Of a DNA stretch of 64,000 nucleotides, positions 30,690 through 38,680 are shown piece after piece. The position numbers were made by a program, and so were the translations under genes. The DNA comes from Rhizobium jaguaris (GTDB taxonomy: Bacteria > Pseudomonadota > Alphaproteobacteria > Rhizobiales > Rhizobiaceae), in the NCBI RefSeq assembly GCF_003627755.1, contig NZ_CP032694.1, forward strand, positions 3,501-67,500, given 5' to 3'. Position 1 is the stretch's first letter. Each line of letters opens with the position of its first letter. The notes beneath the pieces were generated by a model. It worked only from the letters and a program-made list of their open reading frames with translations, had not been told where the DNA came from and searched no databases.

Positions 30690-31421
30690 TCACGCAAACG
30701 CCCGGAAGGTCCGGATCGTTTCCTCCGCCTCGCCGATCGCCTCTGGCGTGCCGACGGTCAGCCAATGTCCCTCGAGGATCGTTCCGTAGAGCCGACCCTT
30801 CGCGATCGATTTGTCGTAGTAGATGTTGATGTTGAAAGCCTCGTCTGGCGCGTCATCGAGAACCGATGGGTTCATGACGATGGCACCCGCATAGACGACG
30901 CCGTTCCCGACCGCGTTGCTATAGCGTGAGAGACGGCCGTCTTCTGCCAGGTTGAAATCGTTCTTGCCGTTATGGCCCGTCGTCTTGTCCAGCGCGACGC
31001 AGAGCATGGCGAAGTCCATGCGTGTAGTATCGAAGAATCCGGCTAAGCGCTGCAGATTGGTCGGCCTCCCCAATGTCTCGCCGATCCAGAAGAGATCGGA
31101 ATTCATGACGAAGACTGGATCGCGGCCGAGAAGCTTCAGCCCCTTGGCCAGCCCACCGCCGTTGTTCATCAGCACATCTCGCTCGTCGGAGATGAGGATG
31201 TCCAATCCGCGATAGTTCCGAAGATGCGCCTCCATCTGGTCAGCATGGTGATGGACATTGACCACCACCTGCTCGACGCCGGCTTCGGCCAGCGCATCGA
31301 GCGCGTAATCGATCATCGGCTTGCCGGCGATCTTTACCAGCGGCTTCGGGATAGTGTCGGTGATCGGCCGCATGCGGGTTCCGAGCCCCGCGGCCAACAC
31401 CATGGCTTGTCTGATGGTCAT
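30690..31421 (-). CDS. murU: N-acetylmuramate-1-phosphate uridylyltransferase-like nucleotidyltransferase
   Basis: A 243-aa sugar-1-phosphate nucleotidyltransferase. The N-terminal signature VLAAGLGTRMRPITDTIPKP (near residue 8) has the Gly-rich loop, Arg and Lys needed for NTP binding. The catalytic Asp is in VFVMNSDLFW near 107, and GHWLTVGTPEAI closes the fold. It directly follows the tsaE-amgK fusion on the same strand (76-bp gap). In Pseudomonas, AmgK phosphorylates MurNAc and MurU makes UDP-MurNAc in peptidoglycan recycling; the same pairing here supports the murU assignment over a glucose-1-P or mannose-1-P enzyme. The specificity is inferred from context. Confidence 0.85.
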   Translation of the reverse strand: MTIRQAMVLAAGLGTRMRPITDTIPKPLVKIAGKPMIDYALDALAEAGVEQVVVNVHHHADQMEAHLRNYRGLDILISDERDVLMNNGGGLAKGLKLLGRDPVFVMNSDLFWIGETLGRPTNLQRLAGFFDTTRMDFAMLCVALDKTTGHNGKNDFNLAEDGRLSRYSNAVGNGVVYAGAIVMNPSVLDDAPDEAFNINIYYDKSIAKGRLYGTILEGHWLTVGTPEAIGEAEETIRTFRAFA

Positions 31422-31497
31422 CTCGTCTCGAATTGGTGATTCGCTCGGCTATCTTGTTTTAGCATATGGCGGGAAGACAGTCGCCCGGTTCGGGCAG

Positions 31498-33009
31498 CTA
31501 TACGCCGCCTATTCCAGCCTTTGCACACCATTCGCGCAGGGGAACGAGCGCCTCATGCTCGAAAGCAATGGCGAGATAGGCGAGCGTGCGCGGCATATGC
31601 TTCAGATAGCCCGGTTTGCCGTCGCGCTGCAGCAGCCGCACCCAGAGGCCGGCCAGCTTGCAATTGCGCTGCGCCGACATGATCGCCCAGCTCTTCAGAA
31701 ACTTCGCTTCGTCGAAACCGCCTTGAGCACGCCGGAGCGATAGATAGTCCGCAATCAATTGATCGTGCAGATCGCGTTCGATGGTGACACGCGCATCCTG
31801 GACGATCGAGGCGAGGTCATAGGCCGTCGGACCGATCATCGCATCCTGGAAATCGATAAGGCCGATTCGCTGGATGCCCTTTTCCTTCGCCCGCCAGATG
31901 ATGTTAGGCGAGTGGAAATCGCGCAGCAGCAGATTCTTTTCCGTATCGTCAAGCTCATCGATCAGGCCATTCCAGATCGCCAGATAGTCCGCCCGTTCCT
32001 CGTCGCTCGCCGGCACGCCGCGTTTCCACGGCAGGTGCCAGTCGATGAGCAACCGCGCTTCCATCGTCATGGCCGTCCGGTCGAAGTCCGGAATATGATG
32101 GACGTGATCCGCCGTGACCGGAATATCCTGCGGGATATGCAGGCTGTGCAGATGCGCCAGACAGGCAACGCTTGCCCGATAGCGTTCGGCAATCGGCTTG
32201 CCTCCTGCGTCGAGCACGCCATCGGTGCCGAGATCCTCGATCAAGAGAATGCCCTGGTCGTAGTCGGCCGCGAAGATTTCCGGCGCTGCAAAGCCGTTTT
32301 CGCGCAGCACATTGGCAATCGCCACGAAAGGATAGGCATCCCAGGCGAGATGCGCGACCTTCGGATAGGGCTTTCCGTCAAGCACGGGCGGTCCTTCGGC
32401 CAGGCGCGGCCAATCCATCAAGATCACGCGCTTGCCGCCGCCATGCGGATGGATGGACTCATAGGCGCGCAGCGAAGCATCGCCCGTCAGGAAACGGCGT
32501 TCGGCGTCGGCATAACCATGAGCATCGAGGAAAGCGCGGATTGCCAGAACGCGCTGGATACGGGCGAATTGCTTGGCCGGTGACCTGATCGTCGCTCGAC
32601 GGCCTTCGCCTTCATGCTCCAGCTTGAGATCGATGCGATCTTTCGGCAGTTCGCCTTCGGCCATTTCGGGCCATTCCACCAGGCAGATACCGGTCTGCAG
32701 CGCCTCGTCGAAGCCGAGCTCGGCCAGTTCGCTTGGGTCGCCCAAACGATAGAGATCGAAATGCGAAACCGGTATGCGCAGTTCGTAGGATTGGACGAGC
32801 GTGAAGGTCGGGCTCGGTACGTCCAGTTCGGCATCGTCAGCCACGGCGCGCAGAAGGGCGCGGGCCAGCGAGGATTTTCCGGCGCCGAGATCGCCCGATA
32901 GTGCCAGGCAATCGCCGCCCTTGAGCGCCAGCGCAAGATCCTCGCCCAGGCGAGTGGTTGCCGCATCGTCTGCAAGAAAGAGGGATATGCCTATGTTCGC
33001 TGCTTTCAT
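31498..33009 (-). CDS. TsaE / AmgK-like sugar kinase fusion protein
   Basis: A fused protein of 503 aa. Residues 1 to about 155 are TsaE, the ATPase that supports t6A37 tRNA modification: Walker A SGDLGAGKSSLARALL near 39, VPSPTFTLVQSYE near 64, FDLYRLGDPSELAELGFDE and LVEWPEMAEGELP. Residues from about 165 form an aminoglycoside-phosphotransferase-fold kinase resembling AmgK (MurNAc/GlcNAc anomeric kinase), with LLIEDLGTDGVLD and the catalytic loop LLLRDFHSPNIIW. The Mg-binding LIDFQDAMIGPTAYDLASI follows. TsaE alone is about 150 aa. The start overlaps the divL end by 4 bp, and murU follows, so the kinase half fits MurNAc recycling. I know rhizobial relatives with the same fusion. Confidence 0.9.
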   Translation of the reverse strand: MKAANIGISLFLADDAATTRLGEDLALALKGGDCLALSGDLGAGKSSLARALLRAVADDAELDVPSPTFTLVQSYELRIPVSHFDLYRLGDPSELAELGFDEALQTGICLVEWPEMAEGELPKDRIDLKLEHEGEGRRATIRSPAKQFARIQRVLAIRAFLDAHGYADAERRFLTGDASLRAYESIHPHGGGKRVILMDWPRLAEGPPVLDGKPYPKVAHLAWDAYPFVAIANVLRENGFAAPEIFAADYDQGILLIEDLGTDGVLDAGGKPIAERYRASVACLAHLHSLHIPQDIPVTADHVHHIPDFDRTAMTMEARLLIDWHLPWKRGVPASDEERADYLAIWNGLIDELDDTEKNLLLRDFHSPNIIWRAKEKGIQRIGLIDFQDAMIGPTAYDLASIVQDARVTIERDLHDQLIADYLSLRRAQGGFDEAKFLKSWAIMSAQRNCKLAGLWVRLLQRDGKPGYLKHMPRTLAYLAIAFEHEALVPLREWCAKAGIGGV

Positions 33010-35591
33010 TCTGCTGCGACGGAGTGCGGCAATTCGGCGGAGGGAATCCGGCAGATGACCGTGGTTCCCTTGCCCGGCTGGCTTTCGATCGACACCTGGC
33101 CGTCATGCAGGCTGACGAAGCTTTCAACGATGGAGAGGCCGAGGCCGGCGCCGCTGCGCTTGCCGCCCTTGCCGCTCGAAGCGAAGCGGTTGAAGACCGT
33201 TCGGATGATCTCTTCCGGGATGCCCGGACCCTTGTCGGCGACCGAAAAGACGAAATCCGTGCCTTCGCGCGCGCATCTTAGTTCGATCGTCGAGCCTTCC
33301 GGCGCGAAATTGGCGGCGTTGGTCAGAAGCTTGAGCAAGATCTGCTTTAGCCGCTGCTGGTCGGCGACAACCGTGCCGAGATGGGCGGGCACGGTGATTT
33401 CCAGCGTCACGCCGCTTTCCTGCAGCCGGTCCGCGATCTGCATCGACACTTCGTCGAGCAGGTCGTCGAGCGCGATCTCGGAATAGTTCAGCCGCATGAT
33501 GCCGGCATCGACGGTCGCAAGATCCAGAATGTCGTTGACCAGCGTCAGCAGCACCGAGGAAGAGGTGGAGATATGATCGATATACTCCGCCTGCCGGTCG
33601 TTCAGAGGTCCGATGCCCGGTGTCTTCAGCAGATCGGTAAAGCCGATGATATTGGTCAGCGGCGAGCGCAGCTCATAGGAAACATGCTGGACGAAGTCGT
33701 TCTTCAGCTCGTCGGCCTTCAGCAGCGCCTCGTTCTTTTCGGTGAGAGCCCGTTCGGCACGCACGCTATCGGTCTTGTTGACGAAGGTCAGCATGGTCTG
33801 CGCATTCGGCAACGGAATGACGGCATAATCAAGGACGAGGTTGGAATAGAGCTCCAGCGTGCCTTGCGACGACGGCCGTTCATCGTCGAAGCTGGTGATC
33901 TGCTCCGCAAATCGCTTCCAGCCATCCGGCCGGTCATAGGACGGCGCACAGGCTTCGGCCAGCGCCTGGATATGCGTGCCCGGCTTGGCCTGCGCCTCGG
34001 TGATGTTCCACAAGATGCGGAACGCTGGATTGGAGAGGCGGATGCGGCCGTCGGGACCGAAGACGGCGACGCCTTCGGAGAGATGGTCGATGGTCTCGCC
34101 CTGCACTTTGACCAGCGTATTGTAGCGCGTTTCGAGATCGACCTGTTCGGTCAGATTCTCGAACACCCACGTGGCGCCACCCTGCGGGTGAGCGGTGGCG
34201 AAAACCCTAAGGATCTGGCCGTTCGGCAGGTGCCAGAGATCGGATTGTGTGTCGAGCGCGCGATAGACGGACAAAACGCCGTCTTTCCAGGTTTTCCAGT
34301 TCAATTGCTCCGGCAGCTTCTTGGCGCTGCGCAGCCGATCCAACAGCTCGCTATTGTCAGGCTTCTTCTCGAGGAAGGCGATGTCGAGCTCCCAGAGCTG
34401 CACAAAGGCCTGATTGTAGAATTGCAGCCGGCGGTCGCCGTCGAAGATCGCGACCGGCGTCGCCAGATGGTCGAGTGTTTCGGCATGGCTCTTCAGCGTG
34501 CGTTCCAGCTCGGCGCGGACCGCTTCCGCTTCCGAAACGTCGACGGCAATTCCGGCCGAACCATCCGGCGATTTAACGTCGATGACATCGAAGAAGGTGC
34601 GGTTGCCATGAACGACGGTGGAAATCTTGTCGTGAAAGGGCGATTCCGGTGTCGAGGATGCGCGGATGCGCTCGCGAGCGACAGTGGTCAGGAATTCGCG
34701 GCTTTCGCGTATAGCCTCATCCGGCGACACTGCCTCGACCGCTTCGCCGTAGGCCTGGTTGACCCAGGTCAGCTTGCCCTCCACATCACGCCGCCAGACA
34801 GGCAGGTCGATGGCGTCGAGCAGGTTCTGAAAGGCGGAGATCGAGGTCATGAGCCGGTCGCGCTCGATCTTCAGCTCGGCCAGTTCGGCGCGCAGATTGT
34901 TGAGCGCGATGAAGCGGACGAAGGCGCGGCCACCGGAGATGCGGCCCTGCGCTTCCAATATCTCGTCGCGGTTCGTTTCGACCACCATATCGAAGCTTTG
35001 GCCGTTGCCGCGCAGCTTGTCGATCGCCTTTTCCAGATCGCCGGCCGACCAGGATTTCAGCCAGCGGCCGAAAGCGAGGAATTCGTTGTCCTGTGGCGCA
35101 CCGGTCTCGACAGGAAGCTGGCCGAGCAGCTCAGGCCGGGCATTCTGACCGTCCCAGATGATGATCCGGCGGTTCTTGTCGGCAATAAGCGCCTGATACT
35201 GCGAAATACGCTGGTTGGCGTCCGAAAGCGCCGTGCGGATCTCGCGGCTCTCATTTTCGATATTGCCGCGCTGGCGGATCATCCACACCGTCGACAGGAG
35301 CGCGGCTGAGATCACGCCGATGATGACCGAGAAGACAGCCATTTCGGAGGAGGTGAAGAGGCGTGCCGCCGGCGTGCCAGCGCTGGTCTGCGCCAGAACG
35401 GGACCCGCCAAGCCGGTGATTATGCCGCCAAAAACGCTGAGACGCAGCAAGCGGGCCAATGAGGCCGATAGCCCAACATTCGCCCGCCGCTTCACCCGCG
35501 GTAAAAGCATATATGCGCTAGCCTGCCGTCGCCGCGCGATCGCCGCTCGGGGCGTCGCTGGCTCTGACAGGCTGTCTTTCCCTTCAGACAT
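33006..35591 (-). CDS. divL: DivL-type PAS-domain histidine (pseudo)kinase with Tyr at the phospho-acceptor site
   Basis: An 861-aa membrane sensor. Two hydrophobic segments near the N-terminus (about 49-67 and 84-104) are followed by a coiled coil and about three PAS modules (LLDAIDLPVWRRD, DHLATPVAIFDG and DHLSEGVAVFGP begin them). A HisKA/HATPase core comes last. The H-box reads HVSYELRSPLTNIIGF: Tyr639 (codon 33675-33677) replaces the phospho-acceptor His. ATPase boxes are kept (LLTNAANFAPEG, DKGPGIPEE, GAGLGLSIVESF). This matches Caulobacter DivL, which also has Tyr at that site and regulates CckA with DivK. It is coupled to the TsaE fusion by 4 bp. ATG 35591 is preferred; the frame opens at 35633. 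Confidence 0.88.
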   Translation of the reverse strand: MSEGKDSLSEPATPRAAIARRRQASAYMLLPRVKRRANVGLSASLARLLRLSVFGGIITGLAGPVLAQTSAGTPAARLFTSSEMAVFSVIIGVISAALLSTVWMIRQRGNIENESREIRTALSDANQRISQYQALIADKNRRIIIWDGQNARPELLGQLPVETGAPQDNEFLAFGRWLKSWSAGDLEKAIDKLRGNGQSFDMVVETNRDEILEAQGRISGGRAFVRFIALNNLRAELAELKIERDRLMTSISAFQNLLDAIDLPVWRRDVEGKLTWVNQAYGEAVEAVSPDEAIRESREFLTTVARERIRASSTPESPFHDKISTVVHGNRTFFDVIDVKSPDGSAGIAVDVSEAEAVRAELERTLKSHAETLDHLATPVAIFDGDRRLQFYNQAFVQLWELDIAFLEKKPDNSELLDRLRSAKKLPEQLNWKTWKDGVLSVYRALDTQSDLWHLPNGQILRVFATAHPQGGATWVFENLTEQVDLETRYNTLVKVQGETIDHLSEGVAVFGPDGRIRLSNPAFRILWNITEAQAKPGTHIQALAEACAPSYDRPDGWKRFAEQITSFDDERPSSQGTLELYSNLVLDYAVIPLPNAQTMLTFVNKTDSVRAERALTEKNEALLKADELKNDFVQHVSYELRSPLTNIIGFTDLLKTPGIGPLNDRQAEYIDHISTSSSVLLTLVNDILDLATVDAGIMRLNYSEIALDDLLDEVSMQIADRLQESGVTLEITVPAHLGTVVADQQRLKQILLKLLTNAANFAPEGSTIELRCAREGTDFVFSVADKGPGIPEEIIRTVFNRFASSGKGGKRSGAGLGLSIVESFVSLHDGQVSIESQPGKGTTVICRIPSAELPHSVAAE

Positions 35592-35730
35592 AAGCGGTCT
35601 GTCTCCGTCCTGTAATGTGCCGCATCTCGACAAGACATCCCATTTTCATGGCTCCGGGCGTGCCCGGTTCGTCACGAATCAAGTCTAAAAACAATACTGC
35701 CTAAGGGAATCGCCGGGAAGGGAGCCGGCC

Positions 35731-35765
35731 AAAAAATAAGCCCCAGCATTTGTCAATGCCGGGGC
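35731..35765 (-). terminator. Terminator after ahcY
   Basis: On the minus strand an 11-bp stem (GCCCCGGCATT/AATGCTGGGGC, one mismatch) with a 4-nt loop runs into CTTATTTTTTGG. It lies 30 bp downstream of the ahcY stop, before divL. Confidence 0.8.
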
Positions 35766-35795
35766 CACAAGATGTTGTGGATATTGATCGAAAGA

Positions 35796-37196
35796 TCAGT
35801 ATCTGTAGTGGTCAGACTTGAACGGACCCTGCGGAGTGACGCCGATATAGGCAGCCTGTTCTCCAGAAAGCTCCGTCAGTTTCACGCCAAGCTTGCTGAG
35901 ATGCAGGCGAGCAACCTTTTCGTCGAGGTGCTTCGGCAGCACGTAAACCTGGTTCTGGTACTGGCTGGGCTTGGTGAAGAGCTCGATCTGTGCCAGCGTC
36001 TGGTTGGTGAACGAAGCCGACATGACGAAGGACGGATGGCCGGTGGCGTTGCCGAGGTTCAGGAGGCGGCCTTCCGACAGCAGGATGATGCGGTTACCCT
36101 TGGCGAACTCGATCAAGTCGACCTGCGGCTTGACGTTCGTCCACTTGAGGTTACGCAGCGCCGCAACCTGGATCTCATTGTCGAAATGGCCGATGTTGCC
36201 GACGATCGCCATGTCCTTCATCGCACGCATATGGTCGATGCGGATGACGTCCTTGTTGCCGGTGGTGGTGATGAAGATGTCGGCGGTGGAGACGACGTCT
36301 TCGAGCTGAACCACTTCATAGCCGTCCATGGCAGCCTGCAGGGCGCAGATCGGGTCGACTTCCGTGACCTTGACGCGTGCGCCGGCGCCGGAAAGCGAAG
36401 CAGCTGAGCCCTTGCCGACGTCGCCGTAGCCGCAGACGACGGCGACCTTGCCGGCCATCATCACGTCGGTGGCGCGGCGGATGCCGTCGACCAGCGATTC
36501 CTTGCAGCCGTACTTGTTGTCGAACTTCGACTTGGTGACGCTGTCGTTGACGTTGATCGCCGGGAAGGGCAGCAGGCCCTTCTGGCTGAGCTGGTACAGG
36601 CGGTTGACGCCCGTGGTGGTTTCTTCGGTGACGCCCTTGATGGCTTCGCGCTGCTTGGTGAACCAGCCCGGCGATGCCTGAAGGCGCTTCTTGATCTGCG
36701 CAAAGAGGATTTCTTCTTCCTCAGAATGCGGATTGGAGAGCACGTCCTCGCCGGCTTCGGCGCGGGCGCCGAGCAGGATATACATCGTGGCGTCGCCGCC
36801 ATCGTCGAGGATCATGTTGGACAAGCCGCCATCGGTCCACTGGAAGATCTTGTCGGTATAGGTCCAGTAGTCTTCGAGGCTCTCACCCTTGATGGCATAG
36901 ACCGGAACGCCGGAAGCGGCGATCGCGGCAGCGGCATGATCCTGGGTCGAGAAGATATTGCAGGATGCCCAGCGCACCTGAGCGCCGAGAGCAACCAGCG
37001 TCTCGATCAGGACTGCGGTCTGGATCGTCATGTGCAGCGAACCAGTGATGCGGGCGCCTTTCAGCGGCTGTGCTTCGCCGAATTCGGCGCGGCAAGCCAT
37101 CAGGCCCGGCATTTCGGTTTCGGCGATCGAGATTTCCTTGCGGCCGAAGTCGGCAAGGCCGATATCGGCGACGATGTAGTCCTTTTCAGTGCTCAT
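35796..37196 (-). CDS. ahcY: Adenosylhomocysteinase
   Basis: AhcY hydrolyses S-adenosylhomocysteine to adenosine and homocysteine, clearing the inhibitory product of SAM-dependent methylations. The 466-aa product has [16 protein letters not shown] near residue 52 and the substrate segment [14 protein letters not shown] near 79. The NAD-binding [13 protein letters not shown] lies near 258, and the C-terminal KSDHYRY supplies the Lys and Tyr that reach the partner subunit. ATG 37196 fits the family start; the frame stays open to 37319. A 20-bp palindrome about 130 bp upstream looks like a SahR operator, which would derepress the gene when SAH accumulates. It has its own terminator. Confidence 0.97.
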   Translation of the reverse strand: MSTEKDYIVADIGLADFGRKEISIAETEMPGLMACRAEFGEAQPLKGARITGSLHMTIQTAVLIETLVALGAQVRWASCNIFSTQDHAAAAIAASGVPVYAIKGESLEDYWTYTDKIFQWTDGGLSNMILDDGGDATMYILLGARAEAGEDVLSNPHSEEEEILFAQIKKRLQASPGWFTKQREAIKGVTEETTTGVNRLYQLSQKGLLPFPAINVNDSVTKSKFDNKYGCKESLVDGIRRATDVMMAGKVAVVCGYGDVGKGSAASLSGAGARVKVTEVDPICALQAAMDGYEVVQLEDVVSTADIFITTTGNKDVIRIDHMRAMKDMAIVGNIGHFDNEIQVAALRNLKWTNVKPQVDLIEFAKGNRIILLSEGRLLNLGNATGHPSFVMSASFTNQTLAQIELFTKPSQYQNQVYVLPKHLDEKVARLHLSKLGVKLTELSGEQAAYIGVTPQGPFKSDHYRY

Positions 37197-37324
37197 GAAG
37201 GTCTCCAGCCTGAACGATGCGAACGGACCGCAGGCGAACGCCTCGGCCGAATGCAACAAAATTGCACGCTGACAGCGTGTGGGATGATGCCCTGTAGCAG
37301 GCTTCAAGCTGGAAATCAATGATG

Positions 37325-37352
37325 ATATAAAGAGGTCTTTATATCTTTATAT
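37325..37352 (-). promoter_or_regulatory. Candidate SahR operator upstream of ahcY
   Basis: A perfect palindrome, ATATAAAGA (37325-37333), GG, TCTTTATAT (37336-37344), is followed at once by a third half-site CTTTATAT (37345-37352). SahR-type ArsR-family regulators of the SAM cycle are known to bind ATATAAAG-type palindromes before methionine-cycle genes; assignment to that family is from memory of the motif plus the ahcY context. Confidence 0.6.
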
Positions 37353-37378
37353 CCCGTGCGATGCGTCAATGAGAGGAC

Positions 37379-37654
37379 TTACATCTCTTCGCCGAACTTG
37401 TCGGCGACCAGACGGTCCAGCGCATCCAGCGCCTCGGCGGCCTGGTTGCCGCTGGCGATGACGAGCACGCTGCAGCCGGGGCTGGCCGCGAGCATCATCA
37501 GGCCCATGATCGAGTTGCCGCCCACCGTGGTTCCGTCCCTCGATACGGTGATGGTGGCGTCATAGGATTCGACGGTCTGTACGAATTTGGCGGAGGCGCG
37601 GGCATGCAGGCCGCGCTTGTTGATGATCAGAAGTTCCCGGGAAAGCTCTGTCAT
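37379..37654 (-). CDS. HPr family phosphocarrier protein
   Basis: A small phosphocarrier (91 aa) of the PTS. The active His is in INKRGLHARASAKFV (His19 by count from ATG 37654) and the regulatory Ser region is GGNSIMGLMMLAAS, so both EI-dependent His phosphorylation and HprK-dependent Ser phosphorylation look possible. It follows the EIIA gene by 19 bp and belongs to the chvI-chvG-hprK-EIIA-HPr block. No PTS permease is nearby, so it is likely regulatory, as in other alphaproteobacteria. GGCGGG precedes the ATG. The open frame extends upstream to 37774 only by running through the EIIA gene. Confidence 0.92.
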   Translation of the reverse strand: MTELSRELLIINKRGLHARASAKFVQTVESYDATITVSRDGTTVGGNSIMGLMMLAASPGCSVLVIASGNQAAEALDALDRLVADKFGEEM

Positions 37655-37673
37655 AGGCGGGATGGTTGTCTCG

Positions 37674-38075
37674 TTATTTGCCGCTGAGCACGCGGCTGGC
37701 CACGTTGATGTATTTGCGTCCGGCCTCGGAAGCTTCCACGAGAGCCTTCTCCATGTTGTTGTCGCCGCGCACACCTGCGAGCTTTATCAGCATCGGCAGA
37801 TTAACGCCGGCAATAACCTCCGTGTGGCCACTGTTCATGACGGAGATCGCGAGATTTGAGGGAGTGCCACCGAACATATCGGTAAGGATGATGACCCCGT
37901 GCCCATCGTCAGCGCCGGAAACAGCGTGCAGGATGTCCTGCCGCCGCTTATCCATGTCGTCTTCGGGACCAATCGATACCGTTTCTATGAACTTCTGCGG
38001 ACCAACGACATGCTCGACCGCATGCCGAAACTCTTCAGCCAGCTTGCCATGAGTGACAAGCACAAGTCCGATCAT
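37674..38075 (-). CDS. PTS EIIA component, mannose (EIIA-Man) family
   Basis: A 133-aa EIIA domain protein without linked EIIB or membrane components. The phosphorylated His is in LVLVTHGKLAEEFRHA (His10). The DDMDKRRQDIL and ILTDMFGGTPSNLA motifs are typical of the EIIA-Man fold, as is the VIAGVNLPMLIKLA stretch. ATG 38075 matches the family start; the frame is open to 38141 only because of a lack of stops. It sits between hprK and the HPr gene. In alphaproteobacteria such stand-alone EIIA-Man proteins act in regulation rather than in sugar uptake; the target here is not known. Confidence 0.9.
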   Translation of the reverse strand: MIGLVLVTHGKLAEEFRHAVEHVVGPQKFIETVSIGPEDDMDKRRQDILHAVSGADDGHGVIILTDMFGGTPSNLAISVMNSGHTEVIAGVNLPMLIKLAGVRGDNNMEKALVEASEAGRKYINVASRVLSGK

Positions 38076-38227
38076 GATATTACTGCTCCCATCGCATAAG
38101 CAAACAGGTGGCCCATATCGCAATGCAGCAATGTCGTCCACCGGTGGGGGGACATCTTGGCGATGAAAAGACGAAGTGCAAGCTTAAAATATGATGTTTG
38201 GGCGTCTACAGGTACCAGAATGGCCGA

Positions 38228-38680
38228 TTAACCCAAACTGATGATGGTTTTCGCCATAATCACGGCGAGCGGATTCGCCGATGCTGCGGATAGGCGGATC
38301 AGCGGTAGGCGAATGGATTCAGTGACATCGATCCGTTCGTCTTCGGGGGGAAGCCGCTCGGCGTTTGCCGGATCGACCGGACATATGGCGCAATGCATTT
38401 CCGCCTCAAAAACATGGGGAAGCCGCACGATGCCGGTATAACGGATCTCCATCAGGCCGGCGATTGATGGCGGGCATTCGGCGATGACGGCACCGTCACG
38501 CCGGGTGATGAAAACCTGATCGTCGGCGACCAATGCTGCGGAAAGGCCAAGCGGCTTGGCGGCGGCGAGGCAGGCAAAGGCAAGTGAAGATTTGCCGCTG
38601 CCCGACGGTCCGAGAAACAGCAGACCGGTCTTGCCTATGACGATCGCCGTGCCGTGGATATTGGTCGCTTTGCCGCTCAT
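38228..38680 (-). CDS. hprK: HPr kinase/phosphorylase, short alphaproteobacterial form
   Basis: HprK phosphorylates and dephosphorylates a Ser of HPr. The 150-aa protein is only the C-terminal catalytic domain; Gram-positive HprK is about 310 aa with an extra N-terminal domain. The P-loop is LFLGPSGSGKSSLAFA near residue 22, VADDQVFITR provides the catalytic Asp region near 53, and the C-terminal signature is around PLIRLSAAS. Its start overlaps the chvG stop by 4 bp (ATGA), so kinase and two-component sensor are cotranslated. A 152-bp gap follows before the EIIA gene. A role linking metabolite status to HPr is known for the family. Confidence 0.9.
   Translation of the reverse strand: MSGKATNIHGTAIVIGKTGLLFLGPSGSGKSSLAFACLAAAKPLGLSAALVADDQVFITRRDGAVIAECPPSIAGLMEIRYTGIVRLPHVFEAEMHCAICPVDPANAERLPPEDERIDVTESIRLPLIRLSAASANPLAVIMAKTIISLG

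Noticed and set aside
33381..35309. A 642-codon plus-strand open frame opposite divL
   Set aside because: It is antisense to a gene with clear PAS and kinase motifs, shows no domain of its own, and is explained by GC-rich codon bias on the coding strand.
37197..37378. A possible SAH or SAM riboswitch before ahcY
   Set aside because: No conserved SAH- or SAM-riboswitch core could be recognised by eye; the palindromic operator explains the structured part of this leader better.
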